Shown here: in pieces, positions 48,182 to 57,683 of the stretch
Numbering within the stretch: the stretch's first letter is position 1
Layout of the letters: each line of letters begins with the position of its first letter
NCBI RefSeq assembly: GCF_022538185.1
Contig: NZ_JAKYXC010000009.1
Coordinates: 214,901-278,900, forward strand
From: Microbacterium sp. CFH 31415
GTDB lineage: Bacteria; Actinomycetota; Actinomycetes; Actinomycetales; Microbacteriaceae
Length of the DNA: 64,000 nucleotides
Direction: 5' to 3'
Made by a program: the position numbers and the translations under genes
Notes under the pieces: generated by a model
The model's input: only the letters and a program-made list of their open reading frames with translations
What the model was told of the DNA's origin: nothing
Database searches by the model: none

Positions 48182-49243
48182 TTACGCCGCATTGCCGCCT
48201 GAGCCCTCGGGAAGTCCGGCGGCGAGCTCGTCGAACGCGTCGCCCGCGGCATCCCTCGTCGCGAGACCGGCTGCCTGCCCCGCCCACAGCGAGACGAGGT
48301 CACCGTCGCCGTTCTTCGCCGCCGCGGCCCGGAAGACGCCGGTGAGCCAGTTCTGGGCCGGGAACGGCAGGATCACTCCCGCATCCTCGATCGCGCGGAG
48401 AGCACGATTCGGGATGCCGCGTGCCAGCCTCCCGCTCATCGCCCGCGTCAGCACGGTGTCGGTATCGGTCGCACCGGCGATCGCACGCCGGTGGGCCTCG
48501 GTGGCGGCGGATTCGTTCGTGCGGAGGAAGGCCGTCCCGACCTGCACTCCGGCGCCGCCCAGCGCGAAGGCGGCGGCGACGCCGCGCCGGTCGGCGATCC
48601 CTCCGGCGGCGATCACCGGCACACTCACGGCATCGACGACCTGCGGCACCAGCGCGAACGTGCCGATGAGCGACCGCTCGGCCGGCTCGAGGAACGAGAT
48701 GCGGTGGCCGCCGGCCTCCGCTCCGCTCGCCACGACGGCATCCACCCCTGCGCGCTCGAGTTCGACCGCTTCGGCGACCGTCGTGGCCGTGCCGATGACG
48801 CGGATGCCGCGGTGGTGGGCGGTCTCGACCAGACGTGGGTCCGGTGCGCCGAACACGAGGCTCAGCACGGCGGGCGCAGCATCCATGATCGCCTCCAGCT
48901 GCTCGGCCGGATCGGGCAGGAACCGGGCCGGCACCTCGGGGAGGGCGACGCCCGCAGCCTCGAAGAGCGGCGCCAGCGCCTGACGGGCGGGCTCGAGGTC
49001 GACGTCGGACGGGGTGACCTCGTCGCCGGTCGGCAGCCACACGTTGACCGCGAACGGCTTGCCGGTGGCGGCGCGCAGCGTCCTGATCGTGTCGTGGATG
49101 CGTTCGGCGGAGTACCCGTAGAGCCCGTACGAGCCGAGGCCGCCGCGGTTGCTCACCGCAGCCGTGAGCTCGACCGAGGACAAGCCTCCAAAGGGCCCGA
49201 GGACGATCGGCGCATCGATTCCGAGCAGCTGAGCGAGCGACAT
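48182..49243 (-). CDS. Nitronate monooxygenase / 2-nitropropane dioxygenase family
   Basis: FMN-dependent TIM-barrel protein of 353 residues. Features are the N-terminal LGIDAPIVLGPFGGLSS, the flavin-site SGAEAGGH and VIAAGGIADRRGVAAAFALGGAGVQVGTAFL near the C-terminal half. Members oxidise alkyl nitronates, though many do other flavin chemistry, so the reaction is a family-level call. TAGCGT (minus strand, 49250-49255) ends 6 nt before the ATG. It stands alone. Confidence 0.85.
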   Translation of the reverse strand: MSLAQLLGIDAPIVLGPFGGLSSVELTAAVSNRGGLGSYGLYGYSAERIHDTIRTLRAATGKPFAVNVWLPTGDEVTPSDVDLEPARQALAPLFEAAGVALPEVPARFLPDPAEQLEAIMDAAPAVLSLVFGAPDPRLVETAHHRGIRVIGTATTVAEAVELERAGVDAVVASGAEAGGHRISFLEPAERSLIGTFALVPQVVDAVSVPVIAAGGIADRRGVAAAFALGGAGVQVGTAFLRTNESAATEAHRRAIAGATDTDTVLTRAMSGRLARGIPNRALRAIEDAGVILPFPAQNWLTGVFRAAAAKNGDGDLVSLWAGQAAGLATRDAAGDAFDELAAGLPEGSGGNAA

Positions 49244-49351
49244 GCTCCTACGCTACGCATCAGTCGCCGGCCGGGTGCCCATGCAGATGCACGCCGCGGG
49301 CGCCGTGCGGGCAACGGGCGCCGGGCGCTGGCCGCCGGCGCCTGGCCGCTG
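49244..49351. other. Intergenic GC-rich stretch before the tandem repeat
   Basis: About 108 nt with several GGCGCC-containing runs and no recognisable gene. It holds the -10 box of the nitronate-monooxygenase gene at its left end and leads into the 109-bp tandem array. Confidence 0.5.
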
Positions 49352-49658
49352 GCGCCGCACAATCGGAGATCCCCCGCGACACGCCGGGGCGCGGCATCCC
49401 GCACCGGCGCGTCCCCCACGACCTCCGCCATCGCGACCGGACGGCCAGCCCGCCCCGCCCGCGCCGCAGAATCGGAGATCCCCCGCGACACGCCGGGGCG
49501 CGGCATCCCGCACCGGCGCGTCCCCCACGAACTCCGCCATCGCGACCGGACGGCCAGCCCGCCCCGCCCGCGCCGCAGAATCGGAGATCCCCCGCGACAC
49601 GCCGGGGCGCGGCATCCCGCACCGGCGCGTCCCCCACGAACTCCGCCATTGCGACCGG
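49352..49658. repeat. 109-bp tandem repeat, 2.8 copies, family 2 palindrome
   Basis: Units start at 49352, 49461 and 49570, period 109, with very few differences between copies; the third stops after about 89 nt. Each unit holds a 64-nt imperfect palindrome from CGGAGATC to CTCCG with inner arms CGACACGCCGG and CCGGCGCGTC. A diverged single copy lies at 62184-62247. No reading frame in it looks coding. It lies between convergent-side ends: downstream of rplA and upstream of the nitronate-monooxygenase gene. Confidence 0.88.
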
Positions 49659-49669
49659 CGGACACGACA

Positions 49670-49701
49670 AACGGGGCCCCACCCGATGGTGGAGCCCCGT
49701 T
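49670..49701 (-). terminator. Terminator of the secE-nusG / rplK-rplA genes
   Basis: Stem ACGGGGC-C-CCACC with complement GGTGG-A-GCCCCGT and loop CGAT, 17 nt after the rplA stop, followed on the minus strand by TTTGTCGTGT. The best intrinsic terminator in the window. Confidence 0.8.
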
Positions 49702-49717
49702 CGTGCTGATCCGTGGA

Positions 49718-50407
49718 TCAGATGGAGTTGACGTCCAGCGGGATGCCGGGGCCGAACGTGGTCGACACGGCGCCCTTCTGGATGTAACGGCCCTTCGAGC
49801 TCGACGGCTTGAGGCGCACGATCTCCTCGAGCGCGGCCTTGAGGTTCTCGTCGAGCTGGTCGGCCGAGAACGAAGCCTTGCCGACGACGAAGTGCACGTT
49901 GGCGTGCTTGTCGACGCGGAACTCGATCTTGCCGCCCTTGATCTCCTCGACGGCCTTGGCCGGGTTGGGGGTCACGGTGCCGGTCTTGGGGTTGGGCATG
50001 AGGCCACGGGGACCCAGCACCTTACCCAGGCGACCGACCTGGCCCATGAGCTCGGGCGTCGAGACGGCCGCGTCGAACGCGGTCCAGCCGCCGGCGACCT
50101 TCTCGATGAGCTCGGCGCCGCCGACCTCGTCAGCACCCGCGGCGATCGCGGCCTCAGCGGCCGGACCCGTCGCGAACACGATGACGCGGGCGGTCTTGCC
50201 GGTGCCGTGCGGGAGGATGACGGTGCCGCGCACCATCTGGTCCGCCTTGCGCGGGTCGACGGCGAGCTTCAGCGCGACCTCGACGGTCGAGTCGAACTTC
50301 GCCGAACCGGTCTGCTTCGCGAGCGCGACAGCCTCGGTGGGGGTGTAGAACTTGTCCGCCTCGATCTTGGCGGCAGCGGCCCGGAAGGCCTTGGACTTGG
50401 TTGCCAT
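49718..50407 (-). CDS. rplA: 50S ribosomal protein L1
   Basis: L1 of 229 residues, the 23S rRNA stalk-base protein and, in many bacteria, repressor of its own operon. Starts [15 protein letters not shown]; the conserved block GGAELIEKV and [12 protein letters not shown] are present. The ATG at 50407 lies 13 nt after the rplK stop. Last gene before a strong terminator. Confidence 0.97.
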   Translation of the reverse strand: MATKSKAFRAAAAKIEADKFYTPTEAVALAKQTGSAKFDSTVEVALKLAVDPRKADQMVRGTVILPHGTGKTARVIVFATGPAAEAAIAAGADEVGGAELIEKVAGGWTAFDAAVSTPELMGQVGRLGKVLGPRGLMPNPKTGTVTPNPAKAVEEIKGGKIEFRVDKHANVHFVVGKASFSADQLDENLKAALEEIVRLKPSSSKGRYIQKGAVSTTFGPGIPLDVNSI

Positions 50408-50420
50408 GGTTATTCTCCCC

Positions 50421-50852
50421 TCAGTCCTCGACCGTGATGCCCATGGAACGGGCGGTGCCGGCGATGATCTTCGAGGCGGCCTCGATGTCATTCGCGTTCA
50501 GGTCGGGCTGCTTCGTCTCGGCGATCTGTCGCACCTGCTCCTTGGTGAGCTTGGCCACCTTGGTCGTGTGCGGGGTCGACGAGCCCTTCTGCACGCCGGC
50601 GGCCTTCTTGATGAGCTCAGCGGCCGGCGGGGTCTTCAGGATGAAGGTGAAGCTGCGGTCCTCGTAGACGGTGATCTCCACGGGGATGACGTTGCCGCGC
50701 TGCGACTCGGTCGCGGCGTTGTACGCCTTGCAGAACTCCATGATGTTGACGCCATGCTGACCGAGCGCGGGGCCGATCGGCGGCGCCGGGTTGGCTGCAC
50801 CGGCGTTGATCTGAAGCTTGATCAGGCCGGTCACCTTCTTCTTCGGTGCCAT
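50421..50852 (-). CDS. rplK: 50S ribosomal protein L11
   Basis: L11 of 143 residues, binding the GTPase-associated centre of 23S rRNA. The family pattern [23 protein letters not shown] is near the N-terminus and the C-terminal RNA-binding half ends with [12 protein letters not shown]. The ATG is preceded by GAGAGGAAACA, a good ribosome site. A 100-nt gap with a small hairpin at 50874-50893 separates it from nusG. Confidence 0.97.
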   Translation of the reverse strand: MAPKKKVTGLIKLQINAGAANPAPPIGPALGQHGVNIMEFCKAYNAATESQRGNVIPVEITVYEDRSFTFILKTPPAAELIKKAAGVQKGSSTPHTTKVAKLTKEQVRQIAETKQPDLNANDIEAASKIIAGTARSMGITVED

Positions 50853-50873
50853 TCTTGTTTCCTCTCAATCGAG

Positions 50874-50893
50874 CGGATGCCGCGAGGCATCCG
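50874..50893 (-). other. Small hairpin in the nusG-rplK gap
   Basis: CGGATGCC-GCGA-GGCATCCG, 8-bp arms and a 4-nt loop in the 100-nt gap. It contains the recurrent CGGATGCCGC string. A weak terminator or processing site is possible. Confidence 0.4.
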
Positions 50894-50952
50894 TTCTCCC
50901 GCACATCCGGCATCTCCGGACAGCGGTTCCCCCGGGACGGACCCGGGAAGCC

Positions 50953-51978
50953 TTAAAGCTTGGTGACCTGGTCGAAGCTGAGCTCGACCGGAGTCTCGCG
51001 CTCGAACAGCGACACGAGGACCGTGAGCTTGCCGCTCTCGGGCTTGATCTCGCTGATCGTGCCGGGAAGACCCGCGAACGAGCCCTCCTTGATCGTGATG
51101 GTCTCGCCGACCTCGAAGTCGACCTCGGCGGGGATGACGCGCGCGGCAGCCGCAGCGCCCTTCTTCGCGGCACCGGCCTTGGCGGGCGCCGTCTCCTTGA
51201 TCTCGACGAGGCTCTTCAGCATGTTGAAGGCCTCCTCGAAGCGGAGGGGGGTCGGGTTGTGGGCGTTGCCGACGAAGCCGGTCACGCCCGGCGTGTGACG
51301 CACGACCGACCAGGTGTCCTCGTTGAGGTCCATGCGCACTAGCACGTAGCCGGGGATCCGGACACGCGTGACCATCTTGCGCTGGCCGTTCTTGATCTCG
51401 ACGACGTCCTCCATCGGGACCTCGACCTGGAAGATGTCGTCCTCCACCTCGAGCGTCGACTTGCGCTGCTCGATGTTGGCCTTCACCTTGCGCTCGAAGC
51501 CGGCGTAGGAGTGGATGACGTACCACTTGCCGGGGAGCGACCGCAGCTCGGCGCGGAACGCCTCGTACGGGTCTTCCTCTTCGTCGTCGTCGGAGTCGTC
51601 GGACGCCTCGTCGTCGTCGCCGTTCACGTCGGGGCCGTCGTAGGGAGTGACCTCCTCGGCAGCCTCGGCCTCGAGCTCGGCGACCTCCTCGGCGATCGAG
51701 TCGTTGATGACCTCGGCGGCGGCCTCGGTCTCAGCGGCCTCGTCCAGGTTCAGGGCGTCGTTCACGATGGCGTCTGCCTCCGGGTCGTCGATGTCGATGT
51801 CGTCCAGGTCGGCGTCGTCCTCGGCAGCGTCGTCCACGATGTGGATCGCGACGTGCTCGGCCGGGGTGTTGGCGGCGTCCTCTTCTGCGAGGACATTGCC
51901 CTCCTGGGCTTCGTCGTCCTCGGACGACTGCTCAGCCGCCGTCGCCCAGTCGGCGTCGTCGATGAATCTTTCAGACAC
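50953..51978 (-). CDS. nusG: Transcription termination/antitermination protein NusG
   Basis: NusG of 341 residues, about 160 longer than the E. coli protein because of an acidic N-terminal extension (residues 1-165, dominated by Glu, Asp and Ala, ending in [20 protein letters not shown]). The NGN domain starts at [22 protein letters not shown] and the KOW domain is [24 protein letters not shown]. Such extensions are common in actinobacteria. The GTG at 51978 follows GGAAGAGA; an upstream ATG at 52020 is possible but adds unusual residues. It couples RNA polymerase to Rho or the ribosome. Confidence 0.95.
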   Translation of the reverse strand: MSERFIDDADWATAAEQSSEDDEAQEGNVLAEEDAANTPAEHVAIHIVDDAAEDDADLDDIDIDDPEADAIVNDALNLDEAAETEAAAEVINDSIAEEVAELEAEAAEEVTPYDGPDVNGDDDEASDDSDDDEEEDPYEAFRAELRSLPGKWYVIHSYAGFERKVKANIEQRKSTLEVEDDIFQVEVPMEDVVEIKNGQRKMVTRVRIPGYVLVRMDLNEDTWSVVRHTPGVTGFVGNAHNPTPLRFEEAFNMLKSLVEIKETAPAKAGAAKKGAAAAARVIPAEVDFEVGETITIKEGSFAGLPGTISEIKPESGKLTVLVSLFERETPVELSFDQVTKL

Positions 51979-52059
51979 TGCGTTCTCTTCCGTTCCGTGT
52001 GCGGTGGGTTGAGACCCCATCCGCGGGACCCCTCAGCTTGATCGGGGCCGTCAGGCGGC

Positions 52060-52332
52060 TCAGGCTGCGCTAGGCACTCCGAAGACGTACGCCGTGATCC
52101 ACACGAACAGCACGTCGAGGCCGTAGACGATCGCCATCATGATGACGACGAACCCGAGGACGACAGCCGTGTACTTCAGCAGCTCCTGGCGCGTCGGGGT
52201 GACGACCTTGCGGAGCTCGGCGAAGACCTGGCGGATGAACATGGCGATCCGCGCGAAGACGTTGGGCCGCTTCTCGCGGGGGCCGCCCGCGGGGACGACC
52301 TCGCCAGGCTCGTCCTGAACCATCGATGCCAC
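52060..52332 (-). CDS. secE: Preprotein translocase subunit SecE
   Basis: SecE of 90 residues with a single C-terminal transmembrane helix (about 55-78: TAVVLGFVVIMMAIVYGLDVLF), preceded by the conserved amphipathic FIRQVFAELRKVVTPTRQELLKY. It clamps SecY in the Sec translocon. The GTG at 52332 has GGAAGG 8 nt upstream. It follows tRNA-Trp and precedes nusG, the classical bacterial order. Confidence 0.95.
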   Translation of the reverse strand: MASMVQDEPGEVVPAGGPREKRPNVFARIAMFIRQVFAELRKVVTPTRQELLKYTAVVLGFVVIMMAIVYGLDVLFVWITAYVFGVPSAA

Positions 52333-52416
52333 CTGATTACCTTCCGTGCGCCGGCGTGGGCCGACTCACTGTGTTGTCAACCGTCGACCTTGGCTTGTCG
52401 ACGTTGCGCTGACGCG

Positions 52417-52489
<73 letters not shown>

Positions 52490-52632
52490 AGAGGTCCGGA
52501 GACCTCGGATGCCCGCACACTCCCCCGTCACCTGAGCGAAAGGGAGCCGCACCGACGATGGGCACGGCGAAAGAATGCAGACTTCAACTGCACGTCCCAG
52601 TGTACGGCATGGTCTGAACCCCCGCGAATCGG

Positions 52633-53070
52633 TCAGTACGGCTGCACGCCGTAGCGGTCGGGTTCCGGAGCGCGCTGGAACGCGCGGCCCGAGAGCGACG
52701 TCGGCTCGACGCGCACGTAGGTGTACTTCAGCGTAGGGATCCACGGGCGAAGGCCCAGCCCATCGGCGCGTTCGACCTCGGCAGACGTGTCGAGCGCGTG
52801 CGCGCGACCCCGTACGATGACGCTCCAGGCGTCGGTGTCGGTGTGATCGTCGACCTCGAAGAGCACCTCGTCGTTCACCGTCAGCTCGAACAGCTTGCTG
52901 CCCTGCGCGGTGCGGAACAGCAGTGTCTCGTCGTCCACCACGTAGTTCACGGGGAAGACGTCGAGCACGTTGCCGACGTGGGTCACGAGCCTGCCGAGCT
53001 CCTGCGTGCGCAGGCGTTCCCAGCACTGTTCGTCGCTCAGCGCGGCGACGGGATCCGGTGTGTCTGCCAT
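52633..53070 (-). CDS. Pyridoxamine 5'-phosphate oxidase family (flavin-nucleotide-binding) protein
   Basis: Split-barrel protein of 145 residues of the PPOX/FMN-binding class. The pattern CWERLRTQELGRLVTHVGNVLDVFPVNYVVDDETLLFRTAQGSK is typical of the small single-domain members seen in actinobacteria, which bind FMN, F420 or haem. A particular reaction cannot be given. The ATG at 53070 has a GAGGAT box 6 nt before it. An in-frame start 36 nt upstream is less likely. Confidence 0.82.
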   Translation of the reverse strand: MADTPDPVAALSDEQCWERLRTQELGRLVTHVGNVLDVFPVNYVVDDETLLFRTAQGSKLFELTVNDEVLFEVDDHTDTDAWSVIVRGRAHALDTSAEVERADGLGLRPWIPTLKYTYVRVEPTSLSGRAFQRAPEPDRYGVQPY

Positions 53071-53134
53071 GCCTCCATCCTCTCGCGCCGGGCCGCCCGG
53101 CGACACCCCCGCATAGCGGGTCTACCATGCGGTC

Positions 53135-53749
53135 ATGGCACTCTCGCAGGCGCTTCTCGACGAGCTGTGGGACTTCGGCGATCCGGCTGGATCGGAGGTG
53201 CGCCTGCGGATGGCGGCAGAGGCCGAGACGGATGCGGCGACCCGCGCTGAGCTCGCCACGCAGGTCGCGCGGGCGCTGGGCCTGCAGGAGCGGTACGCCG
53301 ACGCGGAGGCCGTGCTCAGCACGACACCGATCACCTCGGCCGAGGCCGCGGTGCGTGTCACGCTCGAACGCGGGCGCCTGCGCAACTCCGCCGGCGACGC
53401 CGGAGCCGCGATCGGACTGCTCGAGCTGGCTGCGGAGGCCGCGGCATCCGCTCATCTCACATTCCTGCACGTCGACGCGCTCCACATGCTCGCGATCGCC
53501 GATCCCGCACGCGCCGCGGAGTGGACCGCGTGTGCGCTGGACGTCCTCGAGGGCACGACCGACCCGCGCACCCTGCGGTGGACCGTGTCGCTGCACCACA
53601 ACGCCGGGTGGACTCACCAAGAGGCGGGGCGCACCGACGAGGCCGTATCAGAGTTCGAGAAGGCTCGGGATGCCGCGATCCGCTGGGGCACGCCGCAGCA
53701 GCTCCGGTGGGCCGACGAGGCGCTCGCCGAAGTGCGCACGGCCGGCTGA
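53135..53749 (+). CDS. TPR-like protein, function unknown
   Basis: Helical protein of 204 residues, rich in Ala, Glu and Arg. TPR-like repeats can be seen, for example LHHNAGWTHQEAGRTDEAVSEFEKARDAAIRWG near the C-terminus and EVRLRMAAEAETDAATRAELATQVARALGLQERYADAEAVL near the N-terminus. It probably mediates protein contacts in the cytoplasm. No enzyme motif was found. TACCAT at 53123-53128 ends 6 nt before the ATG. A long palindrome follows the stop. Confidence 0.72.
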   Translation: MALSQALLDELWDFGDPAGSEVRLRMAAEAETDAATRAELATQVARALGLQERYADAEAVLSTTPITSAEAAVRVTLERGRLRNSAGDAGAAIGLLELAAEAAASAHLTFLHVDALHMLAIADPARAAEWTACALDVLEGTTDPRTLRWTVSLHHNAGWTHQEAGRTDEAVSEFEKARDAAIRWGTPQQLRWADEALAEVRTAG

Positions 53750-53770
53750 CGCGGGCGCGCGGTCGGGCAA

Positions 53771-53827
53771 CCGGAGATTCCCAGCGAGAACCCGGGGCGG
53801 TGCCCCGGTCTCGACGGGAATCCCCGG
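53771..53827. terminator. Long palindrome between TPR-like gene and aldehyde dehydrogenase gene
   Basis: 57 nt forming a near-complete hairpin: CCGGAGATTCCC ... CCGGGGC, loop GGT, then GCCCCGG ... GGGAATCCCCGG. It lies between two convergent genes and can serve both. It shares GGAGAT with the family 2 elements but has a different centre. Confidence 0.6.
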
Positions 53828-53843
53828 TCCCGGCGAGGGACGA

Positions 53844-55208
53844 TCAGGCGCCGATGCGGATCAGCTTCTTGTTCACGAACTCGTCGGCGGCCAGCAGGCC
53901 CATCTCGCGCGAGGTGCCCGAGCGCTTCACGCCGCCGAACGGCAGCCCCGGCTCGTCGGCGAGCACGACGTTGACGTAGACCATGCCGGCGTCGATCTTG
54001 TCGGCGACGCGTGCAGCCTGGTCCTCGTCGGTCGTGAAGACGTACGACCCGAGACCGAAGCTCGTGTCGTTGGCGATCTTGACCGCTTCGTCCTCGTCGG
54101 CGACCTTGAAGACGATGCCGACCGGTCCGAAGAACTCCTCGCCGTAGGCATCCATCTCCGGCGTCACGTCGGTGAGGACGGTGCCGGGGTAGAACGCGCC
54201 GTCGCGCTTGCCGCCGGCGACGAGCGTCGCGCCCTGCGCCACCGCCTTGTCGACCTGCTCGGCGAGGCGCTCGGCCGCCGTGAGCGACGACAGCGGGCCG
54301 AGGACCGTGTCTTCGGCGAACGGGTCGCCGACTTTGGCCTCGGTCATCTTCGCGGTGAACTTCTCGACGAACGCGTCGTAGAGCCCGTCGACCACGATGA
54401 ACCGCTTCGCCGCGTTGCACGACTGGCCGGTGTTGTCGAGGCGGGCGTCGACGGCAGCCTGCACGGCCGCGTCGAGGTCGTCGGTCGACAGAAGGATGAA
54501 CGGGTCGGAACCGCCGAGCTCGAGCGCGACCTTCTTCAGGTTGCGACCCGCGACCTCGGCCACGGCGGCACCCGCGCGCTCCGATCCGGTGACCGAGACG
54601 CCCTGCACGCGGCGGTCGGCGATGACCGTCGCAGCCTGCTCGTTGGAGGCGTAGATGTTGGTGTAGACGCCGTCACCGAGTCCGGCATCCGCGTACATCT
54701 TCTCGATCGCCGCGGCGGACTCGGGGCACTGACCGGCGTGCTTGAGGATGATCGTGTTGCCGATCACGATGTTCGGCGCAGCGAACCGGGCGACCTGGTA
54801 GTACGGGAAGTTCCACGGCATGATGCCGAGGAGCGGCCCGAGCGCCGAGCGGCGGATGACCGCGGTGCCTTCACCCTCGATGTCGATGGGCTGGTCGCCG
54901 GTGATCTTGTCGGCGTGATCGGCGTAGTACTCGGTGATGTCGGCGGCGAAGTCGACCTCGCCGAGGGCTGCCTCCAGCGGCTTGCCCATCTCGCGCACGA
55001 TGATGGCGGCGAGCTCGTCGCGGCGCTCACGGTGCAGTTCGGCGACCTTGCGGATGCGCGCCGCGCGCTCGGCGACGGGCGTCGTGCGCCACGTGCGGAA
55101 TGCGGCATCCGCTCCGGCGACGACCGCTTCGAGGGCGTCGTCGGTGATCGTCGGGTAGGTGGCCAGGGTCTCGCCCGTGGCGGGGTTGACGACGGCGTAC
55201 TCACTCAT
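53844..55208 (-). CDS. gabD: Succinate-semialdehyde / aminobutyraldehyde dehydrogenase
   Basis: NAD(P)-dependent aldehyde dehydrogenase of 454 residues. Motifs are PWNFP, the cofactor-region VSVTGSERAGA, the general-base VALELGGSDPF and the catalytic Cys in NTGQSC (C264). The size and start MSEYAVVNPATGE resemble Sad/YneI-type succinate semialdehyde dehydrogenases. In this cluster it could oxidise 4-aminobutanal, succinate semialdehyde or both. The name gabD is by pathway context; the substrate is not proved. ATG 55208 was chosen at the family N-terminus. Confidence 0.88.
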   Translation of the reverse strand: MSEYAVVNPATGETLATYPTITDDALEAVVAGADAAFRTWRTTPVAERAARIRKVAELHRERRDELAAIIVREMGKPLEAALGEVDFAADITEYYADHADKITGDQPIDIEGEGTAVIRRSALGPLLGIMPWNFPYYQVARFAAPNIVIGNTIILKHAGQCPESAAAIEKMYADAGLGDGVYTNIYASNEQAATVIADRRVQGVSVTGSERAGAAVAEVAGRNLKKVALELGGSDPFILLSTDDLDAAVQAAVDARLDNTGQSCNAAKRFIVVDGLYDAFVEKFTAKMTEAKVGDPFAEDTVLGPLSSLTAAERLAEQVDKAVAQGATLVAGGKRDGAFYPGTVLTDVTPEMDAYGEEFFGPVGIVFKVADEDEAVKIANDTSFGLGSYVFTTDEDQAARVADKIDAGMVYVNVVLADEPGLPFGGVKRSGTSREMGLLAADEFVNKKLIRIGA

Positions 55209-55248
55209 GGTGTTCTCTCCGATCGGGTGGGTGGTGACAGTCTGCCGC

Positions 55249-56805
55249 TCAGCGGCGCTTACGTCGAAGGCTTTCCGGCGCATCCATCCCGAGTGTCTCG
55301 CCGCGGAAGAATGCCGGACGTTTGATCGCCTGCCAGACCATGATCACCACGCCCACGACGATGATCAGCATCCCGAGGATGAAGACGATGCCGACGCCGC
55401 CGATCTGCGAGCCGCTGCCATAAGCCGGGTCCATCGAGTCGATGAGGGTGGTGAAGAACAGGACGGCCAGGATGACGCCGCCGACCAGCGGGAAGAGGAA
55501 CGTGAAGAACACATTGCGCACCGAGTCGAACCACTGTCGGCGGAAGTACCACACGCAGGCGAACGCGGTGATGCCGTAGTAGAAGCAGATCATCATGCCG
55601 AGGGTGAGGATCGTGTCCCACAGGGTGTCTTCACTCACCACGCGCATCACCGCATAGAACGCGGAGGCCACGATCGCCGAGACGATCGTCGCGAACCCGG
55701 GGGTGAAGAAGCGGGGGCTGACCTTGGCGAAGGCGGGCGGGAGCGCCCCGTAGTGACCCATCGAGAGGAGCGTGCGCGCGGGACCGACGAACGTGGACTG
55801 CAGCGAAGATGCGGAGCTGGTGAGCACCGCGAGCGAGACCAGGAACGCCAGCGGTCCGAGGATCGGCCCGGAGAGGAAGAAGAACACGTTCGCCTGGATG
55901 TCCTCGTTGCCGAGACCGAGCTCGCCCGTGCCGACGCCGGCGAACATGATCATCGCGACGGCGAGGAGGAGGTACAGCGACACGATCGTCAGCACCGTGA
56001 GCGTCGCAGCCCGACCGGGCGTGCGCTCGGGATCCTTCGTCTCCTCGTTCATCGTGAGGGTGACATCCCATCCCCAGAAGATGAAGATCGAGAGCGAGAG
56101 CCCTGCCGCGACCGCTCCGAAGGAGGTGACCGCGAAGGGATTGAACCAGGACCAGTCGAACGGCATGAAGTCAAACGCCTGGCCGTTCAGCGCCTGGACG
56201 ATGGCCGCGACGGCGAAGAACAGCAGCACCGCGACCTGGAAGGTCACCAGCACGTACTGAAGCTTCTGGGTGGTCTGCATGTCGCGATACGAGATGTACG
56301 TGGCGCCGAGCACGAACAGGAGGCAGACCGCGATGTTGATCCACGTGACCGCGGCGAGATCCGCGATGCCCTCGTTGCCCGTGATCTGCGCGATGAGCAG
56401 GAAGAGGAAGTCCACGGCCACGCCGGCGAGGTTCGAGAGCACGAGGATCGTCGCGACGATGAGTCCCCAGCCCGCCATCCAGCCGACCCAGGGACCGAAT
56501 GCGCGACTCGCCCACGTGAACGACGTGCCGGCATCGGGCATCCGGTTGTTGAGCTCCCGATAGCCGAAGGCGACCAGGAGCATCGGGATGAACCCGATGA
56601 GGATGATCGCGGGGATCTGCTGCCCGACGACGGAGGCCGTCGGTCCGATCGCCGCCGTGAAGGTGTAGGCGGGAGCGATGCAGGAGATCCCGATGACCAC
56701 CGCACCGACCAGGCCGATGGTGCCCGCGCTCAGGCCCTTCTTGGACAGGCCACCCGTCAGAGGCTCGCCGGTCAAGACAGCGGCGTCACGATTCTGCTCG
56801 CTCAT
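55249..56805 (-). CDS. APC-family amino-acid/polyamine permease
   Basis: Permease of 518 residues with 12 hydrophobic helices, amino acid-polyamine-organocation family. Helix 1 begins GTIGLVGAVVIGISCIAPAYTFTAAIG and helix 2 region shows the common PDAGTSFTWASRAFGPWVGWMAGW. Context (putrescine oxidase, GabT) points to putrescine or GABA uptake. The protein also contains TLTMNEETKDPERTPGRAAT, a conserved APC loop. The start overlaps the stop of the UspA-like gene by four bases. Confidence 0.88.
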   Translation of the reverse strand: MSEQNRDAAVLTGEPLTGGLSKKGLSAGTIGLVGAVVIGISCIAPAYTFTAAIGPTASVVGQQIPAIILIGFIPMLLVAFGYRELNNRMPDAGTSFTWASRAFGPWVGWMAGWGLIVATILVLSNLAGVAVDFLFLLIAQITGNEGIADLAAVTWINIAVCLLFVLGATYISYRDMQTTQKLQYVLVTFQVAVLLFFAVAAIVQALNGQAFDFMPFDWSWFNPFAVTSFGAVAAGLSLSIFIFWGWDVTLTMNEETKDPERTPGRAATLTVLTIVSLYLLLAVAMIMFAGVGTGELGLGNEDIQANVFFFLSGPILGPLAFLVSLAVLTSSASSLQSTFVGPARTLLSMGHYGALPPAFAKVSPRFFTPGFATIVSAIVASAFYAVMRVVSEDTLWDTILTLGMMICFYYGITAFACVWYFRRQWFDSVRNVFFTFLFPLVGGVILAVLFFTTLIDSMDPAYGSGSQIGGVGIVFILGMLIIVVGVVIMVWQAIKRPAFFRGETLGMDAPESLRRKRR

Positions 56806-57683
56806 GCTTCTGCCCCCTTCTTCTTCTTTCGCGTGCGCGGCACGACGATCATGGGAACGGGCAGCTCGTGCAGCATCTTCGCCGCCGTGGACCCGAGGAA
56901 CAGTCGCCGCGGCCGCGCGAGTCGGCTCGAGCCGACGACCGCGATCTCACCCGGCTCCCAGCTGAGGTGGGCGACGGCGTCCTCGACGCTGTCGCCGAGT
57001 CCGACCACCGCTTCGGCGTCCACACCCTTCGGCAGGCTGCGGCGGGCATGCACGAACACCTCGTCGGCGTGCGACGCGGCCGACTCGTTGCCGGCGATGC
57101 CTGCCGGAAGGTCGATGGCCACCAGCGAGACGAGGCGCAGCTCCGCTCCTGTGGCAGCCGCCAGCGCGACGCTCTCCTCGAGCAGCAGGTCGGCGCCCGG
57201 GCGCAGGCCGATCGCCGCGGTGATACGCGTGATTCCGCTCGTCGGGTCGATGCGTCGCGCCCCTTCCGGGGCGAGCACGACCGGCACGTCCGCCGAGTGG
57301 AGCAGCTCGCTCGCGACCGTGCCGAGGCGGTGACGCCCGCGCCGGCCGCCGTTGGCGGCACCGACGACGATGTGCGAGGCGCTGACGTCGTGCGCGGTGT
57401 CGAGGAGGCCGGCGGCGAACGACTCGCCGAAGCGCACGTGGGTGCGCACGCGCACCGCGTCGGGGACGGTGGCCGCGGCCTGCGCCAGCCATTCCTCGGC
57501 CTGCTCGCGCAGGTAGCGGTCATAGCCGGCGTCGGGTGGGGTGATGACGCTGCGCTCCTCTCCGGGCAGCACCACCACGACGTGGAGGGAGGAGTCGGAT
57601 GCCAGCGCCAGGCGCGCGCCGAGTGCCAGGGCGTCGGCCCCGGCGTCGGTCGCGGTGTAGCCGACGACGATGCGAGAGCTCAT
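56802..57683 (-). CDS. Tandem universal stress protein (UspA family)
   Basis: Protein of 293 residues with two Usp domains (about 1-145 and 150-290). The ATP-binding loops read GAANGGRRGRHRLGTVAS in the first and GSSRLARPRRLFLGSTA in the second, both near the consensus G-x2-G-x9-G-(S/T). It sits between the permease and the amine oxidase gene, joined to both by four-base overlaps. A role for a Usp protein in putrescine use is not known; it may sense ATP for the permease. Its C-terminus is Lys-rich. Confidence 0.87.
   Translation of the reverse strand: MSSRIVVGYTATDAGADALALGARLALASDSSLHVVVVLPGEERSVITPPDAGYDRYLREQAEEWLAQAAATVPDAVRVRTHVRFGESFAAGLLDTAHDVSASHIVVGAANGGRRGRHRLGTVASELLHSADVPVVLAPEGARRIDPTSGITRITAAIGLRPGADLLLEESVALAAATGAELRLVSLVAIDLPAGIAGNESAASHADEVFVHARRSLPKGVDAEAVVGLGDSVEDAVAHLSWEPGEIAVVGSSRLARPRRLFLGSTAAKMLHELPVPMIVVPRTRKKKKGAEA

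Noticed and set aside
49352..49658. Tandem repeat read as a CRISPR array
   Set aside because: The period is 109 bp with whole-unit identity; there are no unique spacers between short repeats and no cas genes nearby.
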